From Trichinella spiralis (taxonomy: Eukaryota > Nematoda > Enoplea > Trichinellida > Trichinellidae), in the NCBI GenBank assembly GCA_000181795.3, contig CM012955.1, forward strand, positions 10,985,976 to 11,049,975: 64,000 nucleotides of DNA. Reading direction: 5' to 3'. Both the position numbers and the translations under genes were made by a program. Below the pieces are notes generated by a model. That model saw only the letters and a list, made by a program, of their open reading frames with translations. It had not been told where the DNA came from and made no database searches. Each line of letters begins with the position of its first letter. The first letter of the stretch is position 1. Of this stretch, positions 26,751-38,640 are shown piece by piece.

Positions 26751-27946
26751 CACATAAACAGCGGAAATTTTCACTTTCTTGCAAACGAAAGTCTAAAAAA
26801 TGAAGATTTAAAAAATTTGTCAAGTTAAAATGTGCAGCTTTTACCACGTAAAGCACGTCACGAAATAAAGTTATCAATAGAATTTAAAAAAAAACATTAA
26901 ATTGTTAATTATTGTTAATTAACGAATATGAATTTTTGCAACTTTTCCTTAGATAACCTATAACATGGCATTTGTATCATTTGTTTAAGTTGCTATGACA
27001 CTTCCACGTAGAACTATTGTTCAATTTTTGGAAAACTAAAAAATTTAAGGCATTTTTCAACAGACTTTTATCAAATTAGGCAAATTTACCTATTCCCCTG
27101 AAGTACTGTAATTAAAAAGAAATTAAGTAAAACTTATATATTCGCGCAACTTCTACGTAAATGCCTCATAATTAGGTCATTTAATTTAATGCAATACATT
27201 AAGTGAATATCAATGTAATATAAAGCTCTGATAAAAAACGAGGTGAAAATAGTTTTTTGCATTTTTATCCATGTTGTTAAATCTGAATACAAAGTACAAA
27301 TTTTGGATACTACAAAAAAATACAATAGCGTATTTGTAAATTACAGTATGAATATCTGTGGTTTTCAATCTTATGAATGTAAAAGTAATTTTAAAAAGTT
27401 ATAAAGTGTTAAATATTATAATTATTTAAAATTTTTTCAGGTTTTATAAATTTAACGCCATAAAATCAGATTTAAATGTTATGATGTTTAGGTACAAAAA
27501 TGATAGAACAAAAATATGGAATTGATTTTGAATTATAAATAGAATTATATTAAAAATTATTTTTTTCTGTACTTTAAAGCTATCTGTTAAACTTTTGCTA
27601 GTTTCAACATGTGTTAAACGATATATTTGGTGTTTAAGTTTAATTAAACATGACCAACAATAATAAAAATTACTGTATATTTTAGAGTACTGTAAAGCGT
27701 TTGTGATTTTTGATTTTGTTACTTTTTGCATGTTTTGAAATTTGTTTACATCATCTATTAATTAAGCATGTGTGGTAGGGAATATTTTATTTTTTTAATT
27801 AATCGATAATCAATTTTTTGTATTCACTACAGTTTGACTTCAACAAGTGCGATTGTTTAATGAAATTTAATTTAATCTGTTGTGATCATAAATTATTTGA
27901 ATATATCCATTTGATCGTTTGAAATTTATTTATAGTTTTCAAGACC
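26751..27946. other. Shared upstream spacer of POLG (-) and the dynein light chain (+)
   Basis: 1.2 kb of very AT-rich DNA between two divergent genes. A 3' splice-site-like CATTTTTTAG lies about 50 bp upstream of the POLG ATG. I see no gene here. Confidence 0.55.
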
Positions 27947-28599
27947 ATGCCTTTCACATCTGATAAGATGCTTACCAGCGATGCTAATGAACAGGTATTC
28001 ATTTTAGTGTTTTCATTTATTTTTATTTTTCAATGTATTAAATTTCAGGCGAAAATCAATATCGAAGAGATCAACATAATTGTGAAGCAGGTAATTTCGC
28101 CACGTTGAATATATTATTAATCTTTACGTCTATATATGAAGTGCTTTTTGTTGTGTGAAATTAATCATATTGTACAGCAATTGGAAAATGTCATTGGAAG
28201 TCAACCGTATCAGCGTAATTTGGTCGGCCAGTGGAACACAACAATTGCTGAAAACGTTGTCCATCAGTTAGCGCAAACGCACAAGCACTTCAAGATAATG
28301 GGTATATTGACCGTTCGATTGTCGTCCACATATTTTTCGCAGTCATCTTTCTGTTTTTTTTTGTTTCTTCAGTCAATTCGATACTGATGGAAAAGCACGG
28401 CAGCGGTTTGCACGTCGTCAGCGCCACCTACTGGGACATTGTTGCGGACAGTGAGAAAATTTGCATTTGACCGATTTGATAGTTGTTGAATGTTGAACGA
28501 AAATGAAAATAAAACCTCCAATTTTCAGGATCGGTTTCGGTGCGCTGGGAAAGCAAGTCGGTGTTTTGTCACGTGCAAATCTACTTTTGCTCTATGTGA
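27947..28599 (+). CDS. DYNLT1: Tctex-type dynein light chain
   Basis: 120 aa from five exons: 27947-27994, 28049-28090, 28178-28301, 28373-28450, 28529-28599. The protein has the Tctex-1 core: INIEEINIIVKQ, YQRNLVGQWNTTIAENVV, HFKIMVNSILMEKHGSGLH and SVSVRWESKSVFC. This aligns along its length with human DYNLT1/DYNLT3 (YQHSKVNQWTTNVVEQTL, IMQKNGAGLH, CTVRWENKTMYC). It would form the homodimeric light chain that links cytoplasmic dynein intermediate chain to cargo. Final residues QIYFCSM replace the usual SAFGLSI. All exon joins follow GT-AG and phase. Whether it is DYNLT1 or DYNLT3 cannot be decided from sequence alone. Confidence 0.9.
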
Positions 28600-28634
28600 A
28601 GCGGGCGTTTCGACGTGCTGTCGGGCGATTGGGC

Positions 28635-28928
28635 TTTGAAAAATTTGATCCCGCTAAATAACAAAACAGTTTTTATCAATAGAAGAGCAAACGAAACAAA
28701 AGGCGTTTTTTAAATTGTTTTTTAAATAAATAAAAAACAGTTCCATCTTTCATTGTTTGCAGTTTAATAATAAATTGGTTGAAATTTGAAAAATTTGATC
28801 CCGCTCAACAACAAAACTTTTTTTACCCATGGAAGAGCGAACGAACCAAAAGTCATTTTTTAAATTGTTTAAAAAAAAACAACCCTATCTTACACTGCTT
28901 ACAGTATAATAATAAAATGGTTGAAATT
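28635..28928 (+). repeat. Tandem duplication of about 150 bp behind the dynein light chain gene
   Basis: Unit 1 starts at 28635 and unit 2 at 28785, both with TTTGAAAAATTTGATCCCGCT. They share the following AACAAAAC...AGAG...GAACGAA blocks, the TTTTTAAATTGTTT stretch and the terminal CAGT.TAATAATAAA.TGGTTGAAAT. Each copy carries AATAAA-like hexamers, so both may serve as 3' end signals. Confidence 0.85.
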
Positions 28929-31514
28929 GAATTTTGGTATGTTTTTTTGGTTTTGTTTTTTTATTATCTCTTCTGCTTCGAGATGTTTGAATTGAAAAAG
29001 TCGAAAATGAAAGAAAAATGTCAGCGCAACGATCGGCAATTGGAAACGCGTGGGCGGAAAAGGGAGAAAATTTCTACGAGGTGTTTCTGGACAAATTTTC
29101 ATCCCCTCTTTACGCCCACGCAACTGCGGCGTTACTTCCTGGTCGGAAGCGAGCCGGAGTGTTGGAGGTTTGGGGGAGTGTTTTTTCTTCCAAGAAAATT
29201 ATACCACTTTTTTGTTGGACAATGGAGAAAAAAATTAATAATTAAATCGTTTTACATTTTTTTGTATTATTCATAATAATAATAATAATGTTATTTTCTC
29301 GATTCACAAAATTGAAACTTTAAGAAAATGTTAGTTGGGATTTTTCAGTTTCGACTTTTATCTCAACGATTGACACGGCCGGCGAGCAAAACCGGTTTTG
29401 AACGCACTGGACCGTGACGAATTGGGCCGAAGGCGGCCGGAAACTCAAGAAGCAAAATTCTGGGAGGAATTGGTGAAAATGGCAGAAAAAATTTTTTTCG
29501 TTTTCACCCTGGAAATTTTTGCCAATTTTCACCCGTGCGTGGGCGGTGAATTTTCGAAATCTTCCACAGTGCACTCGACATACTTTTCTGCCCATTGAAA
29601 AACTGACGATACAAATTTACATAACCAACGCTTTTCATCATCTTTTTTTTTTGCCGTGCAAATGTTGTACTCTGTTTTCGGCTTTGTACATTAAATAAAC
29701 AAAAAAAACATAAAAATTTTATTTATTACACATCTTGAATGAGAAATAAATAGAATGTCGATGATTTGTTTTTCATTTGTTGCTTTTTGCTCACTTGCAA
29801 CGTTTCGACCAACATCGCTGCGCTTAGAAATTGTTATCAAATTTATTTCATCTTTCCATCTCGTCGATCGATTTTTTTTCTCGAAAACAAATTTTTCCAC
29901 TCTATTCACGCAAATATATTTTTTGTTCACTTTTTTATTTTTTAATTTGACCGTTTAATTTTTGTTTATTCTTAAAAAAAATTTTTTTTCAAAAATCAAA
30001 CAACAATGACGGGTAAATTTGAAGAAATAAATTTTCCGTTGTACTTAAAGTTGTGTTGAAGAATTTTCAAAAATTTAAATTGACCAATGAAAAACGACTT
30101 CCGTTCAACCAACACGTCGAACCTACGGCCGATGATTTACACGTATAGTCCAATGATTTTCCGGGCATTGTTTGATCGATGTCATCAGCGGACATGTGTG
30201 TGTGTGTATGTGTATATGTATGGGTGGGTGGATGGGGTTCACATTTTACATATTGTGGGAAAAATTTAATTTTTTGACATGTATTTATTTTGAATATTCC
30301 ATTTTTTTATTCATTCACTTGAATTTGTTCATTTTCATCGGTTGCACGATTAATACTTAATTTACCTATTGCCAGTTTTGTAGATCGATATTTTCGAGTC
30401 TGTCGGTCGAAGAACCAACGTCCCCTTTTCGATTACATTCAATTCACTCGACTAATTTCTCTTTTTCTCTGTTCAAATTTCCCATTTGTACGTCTTTCTT
30501 TTTTTTTTTCTTTATTGTTTTCAAATTTACGCACGATTAATTTTATTGCCTTTATTCATTCGCTTTTTAACGCCGTCGAATTTTACTGTGGTTTGTTCGA
30601 GAAGAAAAATGATTTTTATTTATCATATTTTTTTTTGTTGTTGCCTACTGTTGTGTTATTTTGATCCTGTTGAAGATAATTCATTCAATCAGAGTATCAT
30701 TCATAAATCTTTTGCTAAACTTTTTTTTTCAAAAGAAATGTTAACACGTGTGCACTTTTTCTGTTGAAAATTGAAAACCAATTTACGCGCATAAATCACC
30801 AATTTCCGTTGCGAATGAATTTTTCAAGAAAAATAAATTTATTAAAGCTCAAAAAGCTCTGTTTTGCAATTTCAAAGCATATTATTATTATTATTATTAT
30901 TATTATTAGAAGTTTGTTTATTCAATAAAAATTTCTTATCATCGTGCTGACCTTGATCATTTCGAAGCGGATGATCAGTTTCTATTAGCCAGGGACGTTT
31001 GTTTTGAAAATCAATGAATTTTCAAATATCAAAGTGGTTGGGTATTGAAGTGAAAACACGTATTATTCAAATTTTTACCAACTTCACAAACGAGTTCAAA
31101 TCGAAATGTCAAATTCAACACTAGCTATCGTTGCTCGATGTTGGAAATGCTCATAAATTATGTTTATTCTTATTATTTGATCGTCATTTTAGTTTACAAT
31201 TAAATTTTTTTCTTTTTCCGCAATAATTATCACTTTTATAATTTTTCATCTCGTGCAAAATCTGTCAATTGAACAATAACCTCGATTTGATACACTCGCA
31301 ATTTAACGAGCATTTTTGTTTTCTTTTAAAATAAAATATTTCATTCCCATCTTGTGATGGTAAATTTTCATTTTCCCATTCAACTTTCTTCGTAACGGTA
31401 AAATTTGTCCACTAATTTCATACTGTCATTGTTATTTAACAATTTTCTTTGTAATTTTAATTAGAAAAAAATTTTTTTCTTATATTCCACTTAGTTTAGG
31501 TTGTTGTATTCGAA
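28929..31514. other. Spacer between the dynein light chain and PTPA
   Basis: About 2.6 kb. The part at 29030-29170 and 29370-29560 is richer in G+C than its surroundings but gives no frame I recognise. The rest is T-rich, with a (TG)n patch near 30196-30214 and a (TTA)n tract at 30881-30908. A splice-acceptor-like TTCCACTTAGTTTAG stands just upstream of the PTPA ATG. Confidence 0.5.
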
Positions 31515-33144
31515 ATGTCTGAGCCTGAAAAAGCTCGCGTCTTCCCGAAACCCCCAGAAAGAAAAGTAATTTCTCCAAACGATATGCACCTGTGGCTCGA
31601 CTCTCAAGTATTTCAATTTGTTTATTGAAAAAAAAAATATTTTATTCATTTTTATTTATTTGGAATATTGAGTATTTTTATTTTTCAATAAAACAATTGG
31701 ATGATCACTTTTTAACAATTAAATTGATAATTAATTTTGCATGATTTTTTATTAGCAAATTTTTTTTACATTTTAATTTTATTTATTATTATTATTATTA
31801 CAGTACAATATTATTTAGGCATATGTGGATTACATGCGATTTGTGCGAGAGTTGAACTGTTCTGTGAAAGGGTTGTTGATGAGTGACTGTCCACCTGCTA
31901 ATGAAGTAAAATTTAAATATTTTACGATGATTGTATTTGTTATATACGTATAAATAAAATTTATTGAAGAATGTAAAGGGTATATTAGAAGTTTTGAAAA
32001 TTCTCCATTCTTGGATTGATGAAATTCCATTAGCTCCCGAGACAGCTCGTTTTGGCAACAAGGCATTTCGAATTTGGCAATCTCGACTTGAAGAAGTTTG
32101 TTTATGGGCAAATTGAGCTTCTTCTTTTGGAAAAGTAATGCTTGTATCGTTTAGAATGCGGAAAGTTTAATCAGACAGCACATACTGAAAAAAACGATAC
32201 TAGTGAACGAGTTGAAACCATATTTGACGAACAGTTTTGGTAATAGTACTCGCATTGATTACGGCACTGGTCAGTTTGATGGACAATTTAATTTTGTCAA
32301 TTTTATTCATTTATAACATTTATATATATATATATTCTTTTTTTCACCAGGACATGAAGTATCGTTTCTGATGTTTTTGCTGTGCTTGTGGAAAGTCGGC
32401 TATTTTGACGACACAAGCACTGCTGTTTTGGTTTTACGTATTTTTGACGCGTAAGCAAAATTATGAATAAATCAATCATATATAATATATATCGAAATTT
32501 TTTATTTATTTCAGATATATTAAATTATGCAGAAGGTTACAAATGACATATAAACTTGAACCAGCCGGTTCTCATGGTGCTTGGTGTTTGGATGATTATC
32601 AGTTTTGTCCATTTTTATTTGGAAGCTCTCAACTGATAGGTATGTATGTATTTGTTCACATTATTGATATCCATTTTCATTGTATGATTCAGGAAATTCC
32701 GATTTTCTACCAAGATCGTTGTGCGAGCCGGATATTATACGCCGTTACGCAGATGATTACATGTTCATGAATTGCATATTGCACATTACAAATGTTCTAG
32801 ATTTTTTTTCTTTTGTCTTTGTAAATTTATTTATTCGTTTTTTTTTCTCTAATAGGTTAAAGCGGGTCCTTTTGCAGAACATTCAAATGGATTATATTCC
32901 CTTTGCACAGTACCGAATTGGAGAAACATTAACAGCGGCTTACTTCGTATGTACGAAGAAGAGGTGATCAAATTGACAATAAATTTTTGATCAAAGAAAA
33001 AAGTTTGCATTTTTTCAGGTACTGAAAAAATTTCCCGTAGCTCAGCATTTTTTATTTGGAATTTTATTATCAGTTGAACCGGCTGGTTCACCATGTACAA
33101 CATTAGACATGTCCGAAGCAGTGAAATTACAACGAAATAAATAA
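31515..33144 (+). CDS. PTPA: PP2A phosphatase activator (PTPA), peptidyl-prolyl isomerase type
   Basis: 326 aa over nine exons (31515-31607, 31819-31905, 31970-32095, 32155-32269, 32351-32450, 32515-32639, 32693-32793, 32856-32963, 33019-33144). PTPA acts with ATP to activate the PP2A catalytic subunit. Hallmarks seen: [95 protein letters not shown] and [13 protein letters not shown]. All align colinearly with human PTPA. The donor after exon 7 (GTTCTA) is weak but needed for the frame. The last codons and stop contain AATAAA, which may double as a poly(A) signal. It lies 730 bp upstream of the EF-hand gene on the same strand. Confidence 0.95.
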
Positions 33145-33873
33145 TGATAATTTTATTCGACGAGCATAATTGTAGTGTGCAGTTAGTTTAGTTTTTGTTG
33201 TTCAATAGTCAGGAATTTTGATAATTAATAATATTCAATAGATTTAGAAATTACATAAAGAAAATTGTTGCAAATTTTCATAGTGGCAATTGGCTTGTGG
33301 TCGTTGAAAACGTATCAACATCGAGTGGTTTTCAATTTGACGATGATGTGCCGTTTGTTATTAGTTGATTTTAAAAGAATTTAAATTTTTTCAACACATG
33401 TGGATGTGTAGTTGTTCACCGACCAGCTGTCAACATTTGGTCGCGCCTGGCGCAATATTTCTAGCTAATGGACACGTAGTTAGTTGCGTTGATGTTTTTT
33501 CATTCTGTTTTTTTATTCAAAAGAGCATTGCTGATACGTTGAGCTTGTCGTGAAGTTTTGTGGATTTTGATTCAATAATAATAAATAGATGTTGAATAAA
33601 GTTGATGTGCTGATATTGATTTGAAATTGAAATTGCCCATTTGAAAACCAGCAAGCAGTTGGGCAAGTTTTGATTTTGAAAAGCATAGCAATTTGTTCCA
33701 CTACGACATTGTTCAATTCAATGTGATGACTTGAAAATCGAAAATTGCTACTGTAGTTGTTGTGTATCTTGACCCGACCAGTGTGCACCGAGGGACAGTA
33801 ACAAGTTAATCGTAGTCCAGTGGATTGTTTGTGCAGATAGAATTGTCTCTCTCTGTGTGTGTGTGTGTGTGGG
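33145..33873. other. Spacer between PTPA and the EF-hand gene
   Basis: 730 bp with no coding signal. The end is a CT/GT tract (about 33846-33870) that reaches to within three bases of the EF-hand gene's ATG and is probably 5' UTR. Confidence 0.6.
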
Positions 33874-35006
33874 ATGGATCCAGATTTGTCAGACTTTTTG
33901 AAATTTCGCTTGCAAAAAGTGGACGGCGACGAGGCACCGAACCCAATGCCTAGAAAGCCTTTGAAACCACTAACTTCGTGCAGATTTTATGGTGATTTTC
34001 CTGAATTTTCTCGACAACACATTGACCACTACTTTCGACTATTCATGAGGTATTTGGTTTGTTTGTTTGGAACATTTTGCAAATTTCAATAATCGATTTG
34101 CACAATTATTCAATGTGTTGTTCAGTTTCGACGACAATTCCGATGGTCGAGTTGGAATTGAATCGTTGAAACGTCTGATGGAAAAAGCCGGTACACCGCT
34201 GACTCACGTGATATTGAAAAAGATGATAGCCGAAATCAACGACTCCACTGATGATGATTCAAGCGACCACCAAGTCGGCTTTCGTGAGGTTGTAGTGGGC
34301 GGATTTATTTTTTTCTCCATTCAAAAATTTCTTCCTCTTGCTACTATTACTACTAATATTCTTCCGTTCCAGTTCATGCTTGTGCACAGCAAAGCTTTGC
34401 AATTGGAAAAGCTTGCAGCAGATGAAATGGACGACGGCGGCGGCGGCATTTTGACACAACTGCCTCCATGCATAAATGTTGCCGAAGATGGAGTATTGGG
34501 AGCGAAAAAATTCTTCCAAGCCAAAGTAAATTTCCATTCCATTCAATTCAATTCAATTCAATTCAATTCAATTCAATTGAATTCAATTCAATTCTTCTAT
34601 TTAACTTTTCCACAACAATTCAATGGCATTTTGTTGCCATCAATTGCTGCTATTCCATTTGTTCTCAATTTCACTTTCGTCGAAAGTGGTATTATTTAAA
34701 CCCATGTATATGATTAGTTTCCCTTCCCTACCCCCTCCCCATATTCTTCTTTACACCAGTTTCAAATACCGGCAACAACAATTGATTCCATTTTATTTTT
34801 TTTCTCTTCCATTTTTCAACAATATTCTTCCAAATTATGAATAATTAATATTCAATCTGTTCAAGATTGACAAGCTCGGCCAGAGTGCAGAGTTCGAAGC
34901 TGAAATCAAGCAACAACAGCAGATACGACGCCAACAAGACGAAGAACAACGCAGACGGAAGGCTCAATTTCAAGCTCGTCAAAATTATTTCAGCACTCTC
35001 AGATGA
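33874..35006 (+). CDS. EFHD2: EFHD/swiprosin-like EF-hand protein with altered calcium loops
   Basis: 210 aa from four exons (33874-34049, 34126-34288, 34373-34525, 34866-35006). It aligns with human EFHD1/EFHD2 from EFSRQHIDHYFRLF through two EF-hands, the GAKKFFQAK segment and a C-terminal coiled coil rich in Q/E/R (FEAEIKQQQQIRRQQDEEQR). Swiprosins bind calcium and actin. Loop 1 reads DDNSDGRVGIES, with Ser at position 12 where the family has Glu. Loop 2 is stretched by about five residues (NDSTDDDSSDHQVGFRE against DEDFDSKLSFRE). Calcium binding may therefore be weak or lost (inference). The human low-complexity N-terminus is replaced by a short DPDLSDFLKFRLQKVDGDE region. An (ATTCA)n tract fills intron 3. 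Confidence 0.88.
34536..34597 (+). repeat. (ATTCA)n microsatellite in an intron of the EF-hand gene
   Basis: About eleven ATTCA units with one point change, 10 bp downstream of the exon 3 donor at 34526. Confidence 0.9.
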
Positions 35007-35716
35007 AAGAAACCACCACCAATAAGACGTCGCATTCAAAAATTTTGCTGTCTTTCTGTTTTTTTTCTCTTTTTATTCTAATTTTAACTTTCTGTAAAAT
35101 TGCCGCAATTGATGATTGATCGATCGATCGATCATTCAGCTGAAATAGCCAACAATAGCAAGTAGTTTCTTCTAGAAATGCAAAATCACTCATGCCAATA
35201 TAATCTGGCACATCCTATTTTTTGAAGATAGAAAAAAATAAAGTACAAAGCATATACGAATGAATTGAATGGGTTGTATTTTTCTTTTTTATTTTTCAAA
35301 CACATCTACAAAACATCCACAACCAATTTATTCACCAAAGAAAAAATTCTGATTCACTACTACGCAAGTGGTGGTACTTTCAATTTTAACTAAAATATTA
35401 TCAAAATTGTCTGTTCCAAATGGAAAGACAAGCAATATTCAAATATTTTCGCTTTTGCACGAAATCACGTACAACAAGCACACAGTGAAATCAAATCAAT
35501 AAAACACACTGAGTTACTTTTTACATACGACTACATAAATACATTACATTACATTACATACATAGTAAAATTTACATACGACACCGACACCCAAAACCAA
35601 AACTGCACAGCCACCACCGTTGCCATAAGAACTTTGACGTTGATTTAGAAAAAAAATATGAATATAAATAGTTCCTTTCAATCGTTTCCATAAATTCAAT
35701 CCCAGCTCCATTTTGT
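35007..35716. other. Convergent 3' spacer between the EF-hand and zinc-finger genes
   Basis: About 700 bp between two stop codons. It contains a short (GATC)n run (35117-35132) and an AATAAA near 35238 that could end the EF-hand transcript. No gene seen. Confidence 0.6.
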
Positions 35717-38239
35717 TTACCACAGCTCGTTATCATCGTCTAAAATCAAATTGCTTTTCAAATAAAAAATAATCATCATACATCAGTCAACTTTTCTCCA
35801 TTTGTCTACACACATGTGCACAAAAACGATAAATCATGTGCTGAAAATGAAAATGTTTCAACTCTTGAAATATACGATAACACACATTGCAATCACATCA
35901 TGTTCATGTTGAAAAAAATTGCTGTTCACTTTTTATCATTATTATTCATTTCCAACAATTAAAACTGCAAAATTATCAATTCATTCAACAAACAATAATA
36001 CTTGTCCAGTATAAATCTAACATTAATTATTATCATTTTACAAAATGTTTTACTGAGATTAAATTTGAACAAAAATAAATTCTACCTTTCAGAAAATCAT
36101 AGAAATTTTCAATATCTGTCTTCTCATTTGAATCTTTCTTCTTTTTAGTTTCTTCTTTCTTCTTTTCTTCATTGTCCTGTTTCTTTTCTTTTTCCAACTT
36201 ATCTCTCTCCTCTTGCGCCTTTTCTTCTTCCAGATATTTTTTAAAAATCCTAAAGTAAATTATTTAGCAAATCAATTTACTTTATTTTGATAATCATGGA
36301 ATCCTTAAATTTAACTGTTTAAATTTTTCATTAAATGAAAAAAATGCACGAAGTTTTTTTTTCACCAAGTTGCACTTGCAGCGTTGCTTAACTGAAGTCA
36401 GTATTTACTATCATTTCAAATTTACCTATTGAAGGCTGCGTCATCATCATCATTGTCATCAGAATCCTTTGATGCCGTTTCGTTTTTATCGTTACTGCAA
36501 ATAAAGTAGAAAAACAATTTTCTAAAAAATCTTTCAATTGTAAAAGCATTTGTACCTTCCAAACAACATTTCATTCGGTATGTTCAACTGGTTATTTGCG
36601 AAAAAATCCATACTCAGACAAAGTTCTAAAGTACGTAAATGAGATAGAATTTCAGATTCATCGTATTTAAATGTCGTTGTAATGTTTTCTCATTACATAA
36701 TTTAAAAGTTAAAACAATTTAAAATTGAATAATACATTAATGAACTTTCCTTAAATTGCACACAGTTACTATTCAATGGAAACTCTTCAACTCTTCAAAT
36801 ATCATATATTGCAATCAGATATTCATGCTGAAAATGCAACTCAACTTTTCATTATTATTCATATTCAGTAATTAAAACTAAAAATTAATTTATGTAACGT
36901 CTATTGCAAACTTTAATTATTATTTCACAAATGCTCACTGCAATTAAAATTTAAATAAAAATAAATTTAAGAATGAATTAAAGGCAAATTTTACCTGGAA
37001 AACTTTTAAATTTTGGATTTTCAAATTCCAAAACTGCGTTCCATTTTCTAAAGTGCATTAGTTAATAAAATGATTTGCCTTTTTTTAATAATTATGACAT
37101 TCATAAATTTAACTGCTTCATAAAATTAAAAAAATGCATGAAACGCTCTTCACGAGCAATTTCTGCAGTACTGCTTAACAGGCGTCACTATATAGTATAA
37201 TTGTAAATTCACCTAATTATCTCATCGCTTTTTTTTGCACATCTTGACTCCAACACGTCATACTTAGATTCCTTTTTGTTATTATCATTCTTTCTACAAA
37301 TGAAGTAGAAAAAAGTCTATTAAGCAAACAATCATTAGTAAAAACATTTTTACTGATCGAAGAACAATGACGCCTGTAGTTTCAATTCGTCAATCTGTTT
37401 CATTAAAGTTGGCATTCCCGTTTCGCGTGGCAGTTCGTGATTACGTAAATCTTGTAAAAACTCTGGACCTTCAAATTTCAATTGTCGAACTGCATCTAAT
37501 AATAAAATTTAAAAATTAAATGAAGTAAATAATTTTAAAATATTCCGTGAAACTTTTAAAAACAAATCATACTTATTTTATTTTCTTTACTTCGTTCTTC
37601 TATTTTTAACGGTTGTTCTTCGTCATTTTTACTCTTTAAGTCCTATAACATAATGTAACATACAACAAGCATCTTTCTATTATTTAATTTATGCTTTATT
37701 TAAAAACAATTAAAGCTAAAATCCTATTAATTACAGCAAAAAATTTGTATTAACTTACCTCTCATTAAAATTTTATAGTAGTAACTTGAATGTTACATAA
37801 ATTGTCTTTTCAAAAATTAAAATAAAAGTATTTACAAGCTGAGCAAATCAATCTTTTAAAAAAGATGACAACGCAAAAAGTATGAAACATGAACTCTACT
37901 GCTCATTAGAGAAATGTTACATAATTCGTGTACTTCAAAAAGCTTTCAAATACTGACAAATATAACTGATCTTTCTGATACAAATTTAAATAAATTTAAT
38001 AAGCGTTATGACAACAATTGAAATAAAAATAAAAACGTTTGCATTACTTTTATCCATTTTTTTGAGCATGATGGGCGGTGTTCTTCACCATGCTCAATCA
38101 ATTCTGTCGGGAATGGGAAATCCATCCCACAGATACTGCAGATATACTCTTCTTTGTGTAAGTGGTCCTTGACGTGGTCCAACCACTCTGTTTCACCAAT
38201 GATGCTCTTTCCACACTTGCAACAGTTGTGTTTATTCAT
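35717..38239 (-). CDS. Unrecognised C2H2-type zinc-finger protein with acidic/lysine-rich C-terminal half
   Basis: About 290 aa assembled from nine or ten small exons. Exon 1 (38048-38239; ATG 38239) encodes two zinc-finger-like units: CCKCGKS-x10-HVKDHLH and CSICGMDF-x8-HGEEH. Then come DLKSKNDEEQPLKIEE (about 37570-37643), a conserved-looking block EGPEFLQDLRNHELPRETG...MKQIDELKLQASLFF (about 37356-37497), KWNAVLEFENPKFKSFP (about 36997-37048), ELCLSMDFFANNQLNIPNEM (about 36557-36626), an Asp-rich stretch, a KE-rich probable coiled coil (about 36090-36249), and the acidic end DDDNELW before TAA at 35717. All joins use GT-AG and keep phase. I do not recognise the family. The two fingers and charged tail suggest a nuclear protein (inference). 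Confidence 0.68.
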
Positions 38240-38640
38240 AATCTATGCAAAAAAAGATTCATAATTTATCATTATCATCATTATTTCATCACAACAGAAT
38301 GTATATATACTTTTATACATGCATACATAAGAATATTTGCTTGCGCTGACAAATCTAATATCTATTTTAAGTGCCAAAAAAGAACTTTAATTCACTTTGT
38401 CTGAGCATATTTTCCTCGAGATTTAATTATTAAAAACCGCTGTCAAGTAACAGATATGCTTTTTCTATTACAATGTGATTTTCGTGTTTTAAAATAAATA
38501 ATTAATAAAACTGATGTGCGTTAAACGTCCACCAGTGCATAAAAATAACAAAATTCATTTTAAAACATATAAGAACCAACACCCGAGTTTTATAAAATTT
38601 ATCCTCATATTTATAAAACAGCAATATTTTTAATCAGAAG
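38240..38640. other. Spacer upstream of the zinc-finger gene
   Basis: 400 bp, AT-rich, no gene seen. It ends at the piggyBac-like remnant. Confidence 0.5.

Noticed and set aside
28779-29276. 165-codon frame downstream of the dynein light chain
   Set aside because: It begins within the second copy of a non-coding tandem duplication and has no recognisable domain.
35117-35132. GATC run as a possible methylation or origin signal
   Set aside because: A four-unit microsatellite in a 3' flank of an animal gene; no other supporting structure.
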